Origin: Aeriscardovia sp.
GTDB taxonomy: Bacteria; Actinomycetota; Actinomycetes; Actinomycetales; Bifidobacteriaceae
Direction: 5' to 3'
Assembly (NCBI GenBank): GCA_017632945.1
Contig: JAGBQH010000012.1
Location: 1 to 64,000, forward strand
Length of the DNA stretch: 64,000 bases
In this document: piece by piece, positions 34,196 through 42,403 of the stretch
Numbering within the stretch: position 1 is the stretch's first letter
Layout of the letters: each line of letters opens with the position of its first letter
The notes under the pieces: generated by a model
Databases searched by the model: none
What the model saw: only the letters and a program-made list of their open reading frames with translations
Told to the model about the DNA's origin: nothing
Made by a program: the position numbers and the translations under genes

Positions 34196-37100
34196 TTATT
34201 CTCTCCTGAACTTTTTGTTTATTTCCCAAGCTCCCACGCCTGCCGCAAAGAGAAGAACGCTAAAAACGGAAAGCATAAACATGCTTATGTATTTGTCTCC
34301 GGTAAACGGAAGATTTTTAATGCTGATTTCCTCTTCTTCCTGAACGCTGATTTCGCTTTGTTCCGATTGCAGGGAAAAGTCTCCGCTCACCGAAGGAGCC
34401 AGAAAAGATGTGGCCTCGATATTGTTGGATTTTGGGGTTTGGGAAGCGTTCTGGTTTAGGTACCCGACGACATCTATCTCCACGCTACCCGCCTGGGCCA
34501 ACCCCTTGGAAACCAGATAGCTGATTGAGGACGGAGAGAAAATTATGCTTACGCTTTCCGGATTTTCAATGGAAGCGGAAGAAGAAGAGCTCAAAATTTT
34601 AACTCCAGGAACTGAAGAAAGAGGGCTTCCCCCCACGGTAAGGTACTGCGAGTTTGAAGCAAGAGCCCCGTTGTAGAGGCTAATTCCGGATTCGGGAGTT
34701 ATTTCTATCCTGAGATAACTGTAATTTCCTACCATATTTTCAGAGGAGGGAAGGGTGGATGAGACTTGAAAATCTATGGGATTCCCCTGGGGGTAGGAGG
34801 GGTTTTCCTGTACCTTTCCGTTTTGGATTACTTGAATAGTTGAAACGGGAGAAGAAACCTGAAGAGCAGAGACGTAGAGAGTCGCGCTTTTGTAGCTTCC
34901 CCTCTCATACTTCCAAAGCTCGTTTGTGGGAAGGTAGTTTACGGTAGAAGCTCCCTGTCCGTTGCATAGAATCCACCATCCGCTAGACATCCCAGGATCT
35001 TGCGGGAAATTGCTCTGATAACCTGCAAACCCGTAAAGGGCATTTGAGGCTCCCGTAACTCCTGATGAAAGTTCTCCATAAAAGGTTATAGCGAACTTAT
35101 CTCCGGGTTTTAAACCCCCAACAGGTTTGTAGGCTTTGGAGGAAAAAGTTGCTGCCGCTTCTCCATTCTCTTCAATGTACTTGACACCGGCAGAGTTAAA
35201 GGCCATTCCCCAGTAGGTGGAATCTTTGGAGGGAATGGTAGGGGAGTTTGAGGAGGAACCGGAAATATATTGCTGATTGTCTTCCTGCTGCTGAGGGCTG
35301 AGGCCTCCAAAAACTGTAGAGTCTCCCTGCAAAGTGGAGTTGCCCTGGTATTCCATGCCGGCCACATAAGTGGAGTTGGAAAGAAAGGTCTCAACCTCCA
35401 TTCCCTCTCCTGGAGATACCTGCACTCCGTACCAACCCGGGATTGTGAGGGATTGAGCGGCGGCGGAAGTGTTGATAAGGGAGGCCGGATCGGGAAGAGT
35501 GAGGGTCAATTGAAACTCTATGGGTTCACCGGGGGCATAGACGGGATTTCTCTCCAAAAGCCCCGTAGATTGGTTCACCACGTTCAGTTGGGCTGAAAGG
35601 GAAGTGGAAATGCCGTTATACTTTACTCCCACTGATGCCAGGGTCGACTTTTCCTCATAACTTTGCCCGTCCTCATTTCCTTTGTAGAAGCTATAAGCCG
35701 TGTTAAAGCAATTGGAGTGCTGGAGAGGAGCGGAAGAATTTAGCTCTCCGGAAAAGGTGAGAGCAAAAAGGGAACCTGGATTAATTGCAGGTGTTTTTGA
35801 AGCCTGGGCGCTTCTTGTGGCCGGAGAGTAGCCGTACTTTTCGAGGTATTCTACCGAGGAGACCGAAAGTTCTACTGTAAAGCTCTGGCTTTTAGCTTCG
35901 TTTCCTTCTAGCCATTCATTTGTCGAAGAAGAACTTACCTTTATGCCCGGAACGCTAAGAAGAGGCAAGCCTGCAATCTCAAAATCGGACGGGCTTTCTT
36001 CTGGATTTTCCACACTCACTCCCGATCTGGGAGCATCCGTCAGGCTAAAAGTGGAGTACTTTCCGGTCATTTGAGAAGGATTGGGCAGCGCTGCTTCGAG
36101 CTGGTAGGTTATAGGTGTTTGCAGGCCGGTGTAGGGATTTTGGTTTATGTATCCCTGGTCTAGCACATTCAAGTTTGCTGCGGGGGCGACAGTCAGAGTC
36201 TGGGGATAGAGAGAAACAGACTGGGTAGAAATGACCTGCTGGGATTCTTCTTCCAGATCCGAGGAAGATTGAGATGCCCATGAAAGCTGGAGCTGATCTG
36301 TCACGACGCCAGAGGCTTTATTTGTCACAAAACCGTTGAAGACGATGGCGAACTTGTCTCCGGGTTGTAGTCCGGACGCCCCTTGGGGGGAGGAAGGAGT
36401 GGCGGGACCCGAACCGTACTGCTCTATCTCTTCAATTTCCGAGGGAGTTAAAACCAGTTCCCAATAGCTTGAACCCTCTTGGCTTCCCTCTATCATTGCG
36501 ACCGTGTTCTCGCAGCTGGTCTTGAAAGTTGGCTTTAATTTGTCGCTTCCAATAGGCTGGCCCGCTATGGAGAATTGTCCGTTTTGCGAGTAAGAAGCGG
36601 AAATGTTGGTCAGGATATACTCCGGATTTGGAAGAGCCAAGCCCTGTCCGGGGATATTTTTAATAACCAGAGCGGACTCGTTTCCCTTCATATCTGCAGG
36701 ATTTGGGAGAGTGATTACTACTTGAAAGCGGAATTTTCCGGTAGAGCTGTTAAGCATGGTAGAGGAGTCTGAAGTAGTCTCCAGTTTAGTCGAGTAGTAG
36801 TAGGGGCTCGATGTTTCTACGAGGCCGTCAGAATTAAGAAGGTTAATCTCCATCTCTTCCTGAGGCTGCTCTTCTGTGCTTCCCTCCAAAGAGATTGCGA
36901 TTTGGGCAGGAGAGGGCGAAACCCGGCTCCATGCCGTCTGGGACTTAAGCCCCGTAATAGCCCTTAAGTAGGAAGTCTGAGGGGGATTGCTTGAAAGCTG
37001 GCCTGAAAAAGTTAAGGCAAAGGGCGAACCCACTTTAATTCCGGGAGTGCTTGCCTGGGGCTGGGAAGAAGAAGCCGGGGCAAATCCGTCCTTTTCAATT

Positions 37101-38236
37101 TGCAAAATATCGGCTGCGCTAAGTTCCAATACCCAGTAGGCAAACCTTCCGCCCTCTACAGTTGAATCCGACCCCGAGGAAGTTTCTTCTTTCCATCCCG
37201 CATCAAGGCTTGAAAGGGGAATGCCGGCTACTTTTGCCGACTGAAGATTTGTCAAATTAAGCCCTAAAGAGGGAAGGAGTTTAAAGGCAAAGTAGGAGCT
37301 TTGATCTGTCATGGAGGAAGGGTCGGGGAGGGAAGAAGTCGCTTGAAAGTCTAAAGAAGATCCCTGAGGTGCAGAAAGGGTCTGATCTTTTTCAAAAAGG
37401 CCTTCCTTTATCTGTCCCAATTCCACGTTCAAATCCCCTTCGTTTTTGGTTTCGGGGGGAGCCATGTTAATGGAGCTGGTGGAAAGGGAAGACCAGGAAG
37501 ATGGGCTCTGGGTGGCACTGCCTGCAAAGCCGCTATAGGCGGTTAGCTTGTTTTTGCTGCTCTGTGTGGAAGAAGAAATCTTTATGTAAAAAGTTATCCC
37601 AAACCTGTCGCCCGGCTGCAGGCCCGTAGCGGAAGCCGTAGGAGCCTGGGCGGTAGCGGCCTTATGCCCGTACTGTTCTAAGAAGCTTATGGCAGAGGAA
37701 TTGAATGTTAGAGTCCACCCTTCCCCAGCCCCGCTCCACACATTGGTAGCCGAGTTTAAGCCTGAAGTGGATATTCCCCCTATGGCCTGCGTTATTATAT
37801 TTTCTTCTACTCCCACCGAATTATTGCTCGTTGCGTTGTATTGTTCCGACAGATTAATACCGGCCAGAGTTGGGGCATACTGCTGGTTTACAGCCCATGT
37901 TCCCAACATCCCCAGCGCAGTGCTTTCTACCCCTCCGGCTACCTGGGCCCCCATGGCGAAGGCTTTGCCCTCGTTTTCCACGTCCTGGGCCGTGGGCAAG
38001 ATCGCGCTCAGTTGCATATGGTACGTTTGAGCCATTTTAAAGGAAGGATTGGTATCTACGGTGCCGTTGGAATTTAAGGCTTCCAGCTCTACATCGGGAT
38101 TAAAAACAGATGGGGAAGCATAAGACTTGAGGCCAAAAATCAAACCTAGGCTTAAAACACAGGCCGCCACCGAGAAAAAAAGGAGGAAGTACCTGACGTG
38201 CTTTTTAAGAACGTTGTTGCGGTGGTAGCTCCTCAT
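34196..38236 (-). CDS. Giant LPxTG wall-anchored surface protein with six diverged repeat units (protein B)
   Basis: 1346 aa, tandem paralogue of protein A and collinear with it unit by unit. Signal peptide: basic start, then FLLFFSVAACVLSLGLIFGL. Sorting signal LPFTG at 1309-1313, a hydrophobic span, then NKKFRRE. Units run from about residue 45, with borders near 268, 461, 688, 884 and 1134. Conserved landmarks include SLPDPSSM, VAGIPLSSL, LTPSEIEEIEQYG, GLQPGDKFAIVFNG and NVVNQSTGLLERNPVY, the last identical to protein A. Single cysteines occur in some units, without an obvious pair. ATG start after AAAGGAGCAAATAA. No sortase is encoded in the window. Confidence 0.85.
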   Translation of the reverse strand: MRSYHRNNVLKKHVRYFLLFFSVAACVLSLGLIFGLKSYASPSVFNPDVELEALNSNGTVDTNPSFKMAQTYHMQLSAILPTAQDVENEGKAFAMGAQVAGGVESTALGMLGTWAVNQQYAPTLAGINLSEQYNATSNNSVGVEENIITQAIGGISTSGLNSATNVWSGAGEGWTLTFNSSAISFLEQYGHKAATAQAPTASATGLQPGDRFGITFYIKISSSTQSSKNKLTAYSGFAGSATQSPSSWSSLSTSSINMAPPETKNEGDLNVELGQIKEGLFEKDQTLSAPQGSSLDFQATSSLPDPSSMTDQSSYFAFKLLPSLGLNLTNLQSAKVAGIPLSSLDAGWKEETSSGSDSTVEGGRFAYWVLELSAADILQIEKDGFAPASSSQPQASTPGIKVGSPFALTFSGQLSSNPPQTSYLRAITGLKSQTAWSRVSPSPAQIAISLEGSTEEQPQEEMEINLLNSDGLVETSSPYYYSTKLETTSDSSTMLNSSTGKFRFQVVITLPNPADMKGNESALVIKNIPGQGLALPNPEYILTNISASYSQNGQFSIAGQPIGSDKLKPTFKTSCENTVAMIEGSQEGSSYWELVLTPSEIEEIEQYGSGPATPSSPQGASGLQPGDKFAIVFNGFVTNKASGVVTDQLQLSWASQSSSDLEEESQQVISTQSVSLYPQTLTVAPAANLNVLDQGYINQNPYTGLQTPITYQLEAALPNPSQMTGKYSTFSLTDAPRSGVSVENPEESPSDFEIAGLPLLSVPGIKVSSSSTNEWLEGNEAKSQSFTVELSVSSVEYLEKYGYSPATRSAQASKTPAINPGSLFALTFSGELNSSAPLQHSNCFNTAYSFYKGNEDGQSYEEKSTLASVGVKYNGISTSLSAQLNVVNQSTGLLERNPVYAPGEPIEFQLTLTLPDPASLINTSAAAQSLTIPGWYGVQVSPGEGMEVETFLSNSTYVAGMEYQGNSTLQGDSTVFGGLSPQQQEDNQQYISGSSSNSPTIPSKDSTYWGMAFNSAGVKYIEENGEAAATFSSKAYKPVGGLKPGDKFAITFYGELSSGVTGASNALYGFAGYQSNFPQDPGMSSGWWILCNGQGASTVNYLPTNELWKYERGSYKSATLYVSALQVSSPVSTIQVIQNGKVQENPSYPQGNPIDFQVSSTLPSSENMVGNYSYLRIEITPESGISLYNGALASNSQYLTVGGSPLSSVPGVKILSSSSSASIENPESVSIIFSPSSISYLVSKGLAQAGSVEIDVVGYLNQNASQTPKSNNIEATSFLAPSVSGDFSLQSEQSEISVQEEEEISIKNLPFTGDKYISMFMLSVFSVLLFAAGVGAWEINKKFRRE
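34331..38104 (-). repeat. Six protein-level repeat units in surface protein B
   Basis: Same order as in protein A, with matching insertions: unit 3 has the long serine-rich linker before the next unit, and unit 5 the long segment with FGGLSPQ and QQYISG. The matching of unit n in A with unit n in B shows that the six-unit form existed before the gene duplicated. Confidence 0.7.
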
Positions 38237-38300
38237 TTATTTGCTCCTTTAGTTTGAAAATTTCAGGTGAGGCCGTGCCTCCTTTTCAAAGCTATCTTTC

Positions 38301-38795
38301 TTACGCCTTCAAGCTCCTCTTTAAGTTTTTCAGACGCAGCGCCCTTTGAGCCTCTTTCTTGTCTTCTTCTTCTCTGAGTGCCCTTCTTTTATCGTATTCC
38401 TTTTTTCCCTTTCCAAGGGCAAAAGACAGCTTTACCAGGCCTTCATCGTTAAAGTAGAGGCGCAGGGGAACTAGGGTGTATCCTTTTACCTCCAACTTCT
38501 GGGCGAGCTTTAGAAGCTGCTTCTTATGTAAAAGAAGCTTACGCTTTCTTAGCGAATCGTGCTTAAAGCTGTTTGCAAAGTTGTAGCCGGAAATATTTGC
38601 CCCTTCCAGCCATGCTTCGCCTTTCTTGTCTATTGAAATGAAAGACTGAGCCAAGGAAGCTCTAGAATCTCGCAGGGATTTTACTTCGCTTCCCACCAAT
38701 ACCAGGCCCGCCTCCAACTCATCTTCCAGAAAGTAGTCGAACTTGGCCCTTCTGTTGGTGGCTATGGTTTTGTCGTCGGCCTTTTTATTTTTCAT
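38301..38795 (-). CDS. smpB: SsrA-binding protein SmpB
   Basis: Binds tmRNA and brings it to stalled ribosomes; 164 aa. NRRAKFDYFLEDELEAGLVL, VGSEVKSLRDSRASL, DSLRKRKLLLHKKQLLKL and the C-terminal basic tail (GKGKKEYDKRRALREEEDKK) are all typical. It starts within the last 11 bases of prfB. The tmRNA gene itself is not seen in the window. Confidence 0.96.
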   Translation of the reverse strand: MKNKKADDKTIATNRRAKFDYFLEDELEAGLVLVGSEVKSLRDSRASLAQSFISIDKKGEAWLEGANISGYNFANSFKHDSLRKRKLLLHKKQLLKLAQKLEVKGYTLVPLRLYFNDEGLVKLSFALGKGKKEYDKRRALREEEDKKEAQRALRLKNLKRSLKA

Positions 38796-39891
38796 GTTGC
38801 TTTTTCCAATGCATTCCGCTCGAGAGAAATTCGTCTATATTTCCGGACAATACCCCTTCTACGTCTGAAGTTTCCACTCCTGTCCTCAAGTCCTTTACCA
38901 TCTGATAGGGGTGAAAGACATAGGAGCGGATCTGGTCCCCCCAACTGGCCTTTACATCCCCTGCCAATTCCTTCCTCTCTTCTCTTTCCTCCTGCTTTTT
39001 AATGGCTAAGAGCTTTGACTGGAGGATTTGCATGGCCAGGGCCTTGTTTTGTATCTGGCTCCTTTGGTTTTGCATATTTACCACGATGCCTGTGGGAAGG
39101 TGGGTGATTCTTACTGCTGAGTAAGTGGTATTTACGCCCTGGCCCCCGGGACCTGAAGACTGGAAGGTATCTATGCGCAGATCCCCTTCATCGATTTTTA
39201 CTTCATCCGAGCTCTCTACCAGAGGAATCACTTCTACTCCTGCAAAACTTGTGTGTCTGCGGCCCTGGTTGTCGAAAGGAGAAATCCTAACAAGCCTATG
39301 CGTGCCGGCTTCGCTGGCTAAAATCCCATAACTGTAGGGAGCCATAACTTGGAAAGTGGCAGATTTCACTCCCCCTTCTTCCCCTTGGGAAAGGTTGAGC
39401 AAGCTGGTTTCGTATCCCTTTTTCTTGCACCAATGCAAATACATCTTCAGGAGCATCTGGGCCCAGTCAGCTGCGTCATTTCCTCCTGCTCCACTTCTAA
39501 TAGTGACGACGGCATTTCTTTCATCGTATTCCCCATTCAAAAGGGAGCGAAGCTGGAGGGAAGAAATTTGCTCTTCGGCTTTTTTCATTTCCTTATCGGC
39601 TTCCTGCAAAAGCGAGGGATCTCCTTCATCTTGGGCAAGGGAAATCATTAGAGAAATGTCTGAGAGGGTTGTTTTCAGCTCTTCAATTTTGGAAAGCAAA
39701 GCCTGATTTGCGGAAAGGGATGCAAAAAGAGACTGAGCCGAATCGGGGTCGTCCCACAGGTTGCCTGCAGACGTCTGTTCTTCGAGCTCTTTTACCTTCT
39801 TTTTTATGCTTTCCGGGTCTATCGCCCGGCACACTGATGTGAACAGATCTTCTATCTGGGAGAGTTTTTGTCTTTCGTCAGCTTCCGCCAT
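38785..39891 (-). CDS. prfB: Peptide chain release factor 2
   Basis: Recognises UGA and UAA stop codons and triggers peptide release. 368 aa. The SPF tripeptide (SPFDNQGRRHTSF) marks it as RF2, and the catalytic GGQ is in SSGPGGQGVNTT. The frame is uninterrupted, so there is no programmed +1 frameshift, as is usual in actinobacteria. It starts two bases after the map stop and overlaps smpB by 11 bases. The genes ftsE and ftsX, which in many actinobacteria lie between prfB and smpB, are not here. Confidence 0.96.
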   Translation of the reverse strand: MAEADERQKLSQIEDLFTSVCRAIDPESIKKKVKELEEQTSAGNLWDDPDSAQSLFASLSANQALLSKIEELKTTLSDISLMISLAQDEGDPSLLQEADKEMKKAEEQISSLQLRSLLNGEYDERNAVVTIRSGAGGNDAADWAQMLLKMYLHWCKKKGYETSLLNLSQGEEGGVKSATFQVMAPYSYGILASEAGTHRLVRISPFDNQGRRHTSFAGVEVIPLVESSDEVKIDEGDLRIDTFQSSGPGGQGVNTTYSAVRITHLPTGIVVNMQNQRSQIQNKALAMQILQSKLLAIKKQEEREERKELAGDVKASWGDQIRSYVFHPYQMVKDLRTGVETSDVEGVLSGNIDEFLSSGMHWKKQHEK

Positions 39892-39893
39892 TT

Positions 39894-40667
39894 TTACCTT
39901 GCAGTCAGTATCACGGGGCCAGACTCGGTAATAGCAATCTCATGCTCGCTGTGAGCCCCTCTAGATCCGTCCGCGCTCCTTATGGTCCACCCGTCTTTAG
40001 GATCTTGATAGATCTCATCGGTGCCTTCCATAAGCCACGGCTCTATACATATCACAAGCCCGGGGCGGAGTTTAAACCCTCTGTGGGCCCTTCCGTCGTT
40101 GGGAACGTACGGCTCGCAGTGCATCTGGCGCCCTATTCCGTGCCCTCCAAAGACGGTATTTACTTCGTATCCCCTTTCGTGGGCCACGCGTCCTGCGGCT
40201 GCGGAGATGTCTCCGAGATGATTTCCCACTTTCGCCTCTGCTATTGCTGCTGCAAGGGCGTCTTCGGTGGCTTTTATCACCTTCTTGTCTTCCTCGGATC
40301 CTTCTCCTCCTACTAAGAAACTCAAGGCAGAATCTCCTACCCATCCGTTTACGCTAAGGGCCAGATCTAAAGAGAGCAGGTCTCCCTTTTTCAGGTTGTA
40401 GTCGTAGGGAACTCCGTGAAGAACGGCGTCGTTTACGGAAGTGCAGATGTAATGGCCGAAGGGGCCTGTCCCAAAGTCGGGAGCGTAGTCTACGTAGGGA
40501 GAGGAGCAGTTCTTCGTATCCTTTACGACCTTGTGGACGTACTCGTCTATTTCCAGAAGGTTAGTCCCCGGCTTAACGCTTTCACTTAGCTCCTTTAGGG
40601 TTTTTGCTACCAGACGAGCTGCCGGCTTCATCTCTTCTACTTCTTTGGGAGTTTTAATGTCGATCAT
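39894..40667 (-). CDS. map: Methionine aminopeptidase, type I
   Basis: Removes the initiator methionine from new proteins. 257 aa without an N-terminal SH3-binding or zinc extension. Metal ligands are in SLDLALSVNGWVGDSAL (two Asp), FGGHGIGRQMHCEPYVPN (His) and VICIEPWLMEG (Glu), plus a final Glu in HSEHEIAITE. Ribosome-binding site AAGAGGAAAA. Coupled with prfB downstream. Confidence 0.95.
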   Translation of the reverse strand: MIDIKTPKEVEEMKPAARLVAKTLKELSESVKPGTNLLEIDEYVHKVVKDTKNCSSPYVDYAPDFGTGPFGHYICTSVNDAVLHGVPYDYNLKKGDLLSLDLALSVNGWVGDSALSFLVGGEGSEEDKKVIKATEDALAAAIAEAKVGNHLGDISAAAGRVAHERGYEVNTVFGGHGIGRQMHCEPYVPNDGRAHRGFKLRPGLVICIEPWLMEGTDEIYQDPKDGWTIRSADGSRGAHSEHEIAITESGPVILTAR

Positions 40668-40894
40668 TTTTCCTCTTTTTAAAATTAAAACGCAGTTTTA
40701 CCCCTTGGATGGGTGGGTGAGTGGGAAGGTACAGTTTTTGTGTGTGGGCGGTTAACCCCTTAACCTTTTCAAATATCTCCGCGCATAAGAGCTAGAGACG
40801 AAAGCAGAAGGCCTGGAAGCTGGACTGAAGCGTGAAGCTGGTTAAAGCTGGAAATTTCCATGGCGTCTTTGGAACTTCTCCCGATATAAGTAAG

Positions 40895-40981
40895 CGGATA
40901 GGGCGAGATTCGAACTCGCGGAACCATAAAAGGTTCAATGGTTTTCAGGACCATCCCATTCGACCGCTCTGGCACCTATCC
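40895..40981 (-). tRNA. tRNA-Ser, anticodon TGA
   Basis: 87 bases. Acceptor arms GGATAGG/CCTATCC with discriminator G73, T-arm GCGAG-TTCGAAT-CTCGC and a long variable arm (GAACC-TTTTAT-GGTTC) make it a class II tRNA. Anticodon stem ATGGT/ACCAT encloses CCTGAAA, giving anticodon TGA and an A37; position 33 reads C instead of the near-universal T. CCA is not encoded. It lies 20 bases downstream of serS, which charges it. Confidence 0.88.
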
Positions 40982-41000
40982 GTGTGAGAGCAATTCTACC

Positions 41001-42272
41001 CTATAGTGCGGGCAAAATAAATTCCTGCCCTCCCATATAGGGCCTGAGGCTTGTCGGAATTTCTATTCTCCCGTCTTTCATCTGGTGATTTTCAAGGATG
41101 CATGCCAGCCACCTTGTGGTAGAAAGAGTGCCGTTTAAAGTTGCGCAGTACGCATTTCTGTCCCCATCCTTGTAGCGGATGGAGAGGCGCCTTGCCTGAT
41201 ACTGAGTGCAGTCTGAAGTGGAAGTTAACTCTCTGTAGCGCCCCTGGGTGGGCATCCAGCCCTCACAGTCAAACTTCCTGCTGGCAGAGGCTCCCAGGTC
41301 CCCTGCTGCAATATCTATAACCCTGAAGGGGATTTCCATCTTTGAAAGCATGGACTTTTCCATTTCCAGCAGTTCAAGGTGTATTTTTTCACTTTCTTCA
41401 GGCTTGCAGTACACAAACATTTCCACTTTATTGAACTGGTGGACGCGGATTATTCCGTGGGTGTCTTTTCCGGCGGCCCCAGCCTCGCGCCTGTAGCAGG
41501 TAGAAAAGCCGCAGTACTTGAGGGGCTTTTCAAGGTTTAAGATTTCATCGGCGTGCATACCGGCGAGGGCCACTTCGGAAGTGCCAACGAGGTACTGGTC
41601 ATCGGGCTCCCTCAGGCGGTAGATTTCATCGGCGTGCTGGTTCAAAAATCCTGTCCCCGCCATTATTTCAGGCTTGACCAAAGTAGGGGTTATGGTAGGC
41701 ACAAAGCCGTTTTCCCTTCCAAATTCAAGCCCCAGCATTTCAAGAGCTAGTTCAAGCCTGGCGATATCTCCCGTCAGGAAGTAGAACCTGGCGCCCGAGA
41801 CTTTAGCTCCCCTGGCCATGTCGATTCCCCCGCACTTTTCCCCGAGGGTAAGGTGGTCCAGGGGTTTAAATCCCTCTTCTTCAAAATCTCGGATTTGGCC
41901 GATTTTTTCTACTACTTTGTAGTCGTCCTCCCCGCCGTTAGGAGCCAGACGTGAGACAAGATTGCTAAGCTGCCATGCGCTTTCTTTCCACTTTTCTTCT
42001 GCCCTGTCGGCATCGGCCTTCAGAAGGTTTACTTTTTCGGCCAAAGCCTTAAGTTCGTTTGCCAGCCTCTCTTTTTCCCTTTTGTCTTCTTTTCCAAATA
42101 GTGCGGACTGGTTCTTTTGTTCCGCTCTGGCCTCTTCCCAGCGGGTCAGAGATTCTCTGCGCAGTTTATCCAAAGCCAGCACTTCGTCTACCAGCTCTAC
42201 GCTCTCTTTCCTTCTCCCCTGAGAGACCCTAAACAGGTCAGGATCGTCTCTGAGCAGCTGCATATCTATCAT
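41001..42272 (-). CDS. serS: Serine-tRNA ligase
   Basis: Class II synthetase of 423 aa. The N-terminal coiled-coil arm (residues about 30-100, rich in Glu/Lys/Arg/Ala) grips the long variable arm of tRNA-Ser. Catalytic motifs: motif 2 region FSTCYRREAGAAGKDTHGIIRVHQF, seen in two parts, and motif 3 NGTLSTTRWLACILENHQ. Ribosome-binding site GGAGCTTGG. The tRNA-Ser gene follows on the same strand. Confidence 0.95.
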   Translation of the reverse strand: MIDMQLLRDDPDLFRVSQGRRKESVELVDEVLALDKLRRESLTRWEEARAEQKNQSALFGKEDKREKERLANELKALAEKVNLLKADADRAEEKWKESAWQLSNLVSRLAPNGGEDDYKVVEKIGQIRDFEEEGFKPLDHLTLGEKCGGIDMARGAKVSGARFYFLTGDIARLELALEMLGLEFGRENGFVPTITPTLVKPEIMAGTGFLNQHADEIYRLREPDDQYLVGTSEVALAGMHADEILNLEKPLKYCGFSTCYRREAGAAGKDTHGIIRVHQFNKVEMFVYCKPEESEKIHLELLEMEKSMLSKMEIPFRVIDIAAGDLGASASRKFDCEGWMPTQGRYRELTSTSDCTQYQARRLSIRYKDGDRNAYCATLNGTLSTTRWLACILENHQMKDGRIEIPTSLRPYMGGQEFILPAL

Positions 42273-42403
42273 TTTCCAAGCTCCAATTCGCTGTTGTTCT
42301 ATAAAGCTATGATACAGGACAGCGCCCTCCGCTTTTTGCGATCCGGCAATGTTTAACGCAGGGATTTGTAATAGATTAGAAAGAAAAGAGGGGAAATTAA
42401 TAC

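Noticed and set aside
38785-39891. Programmed +1 frameshift in prfB
   Set aside because: The frame is continuous from start to stop and no in-frame early TGA is present.
40731-40765. GGTTAA/TTAACC inverted repeat followed by TTTT on the + strand
   Set aside because: No plus-strand gene ends upstream of it, and on the minus strand the T-run is missing, so a terminator call is not supported.
40807-40855. Three spaced copies of an AAGCTGG-like heptamer between map and tRNA-Ser
   Set aside because: Short, irregularly spaced and in simple sequence; nothing supports a CRISPR or iteron array.
40769-40975. 68-codon minus-strand frame over the tRNA-Ser region
   Set aside because: It runs through the tRNA-Ser gene and has no recognisable product; the tRNA explains the sequence.
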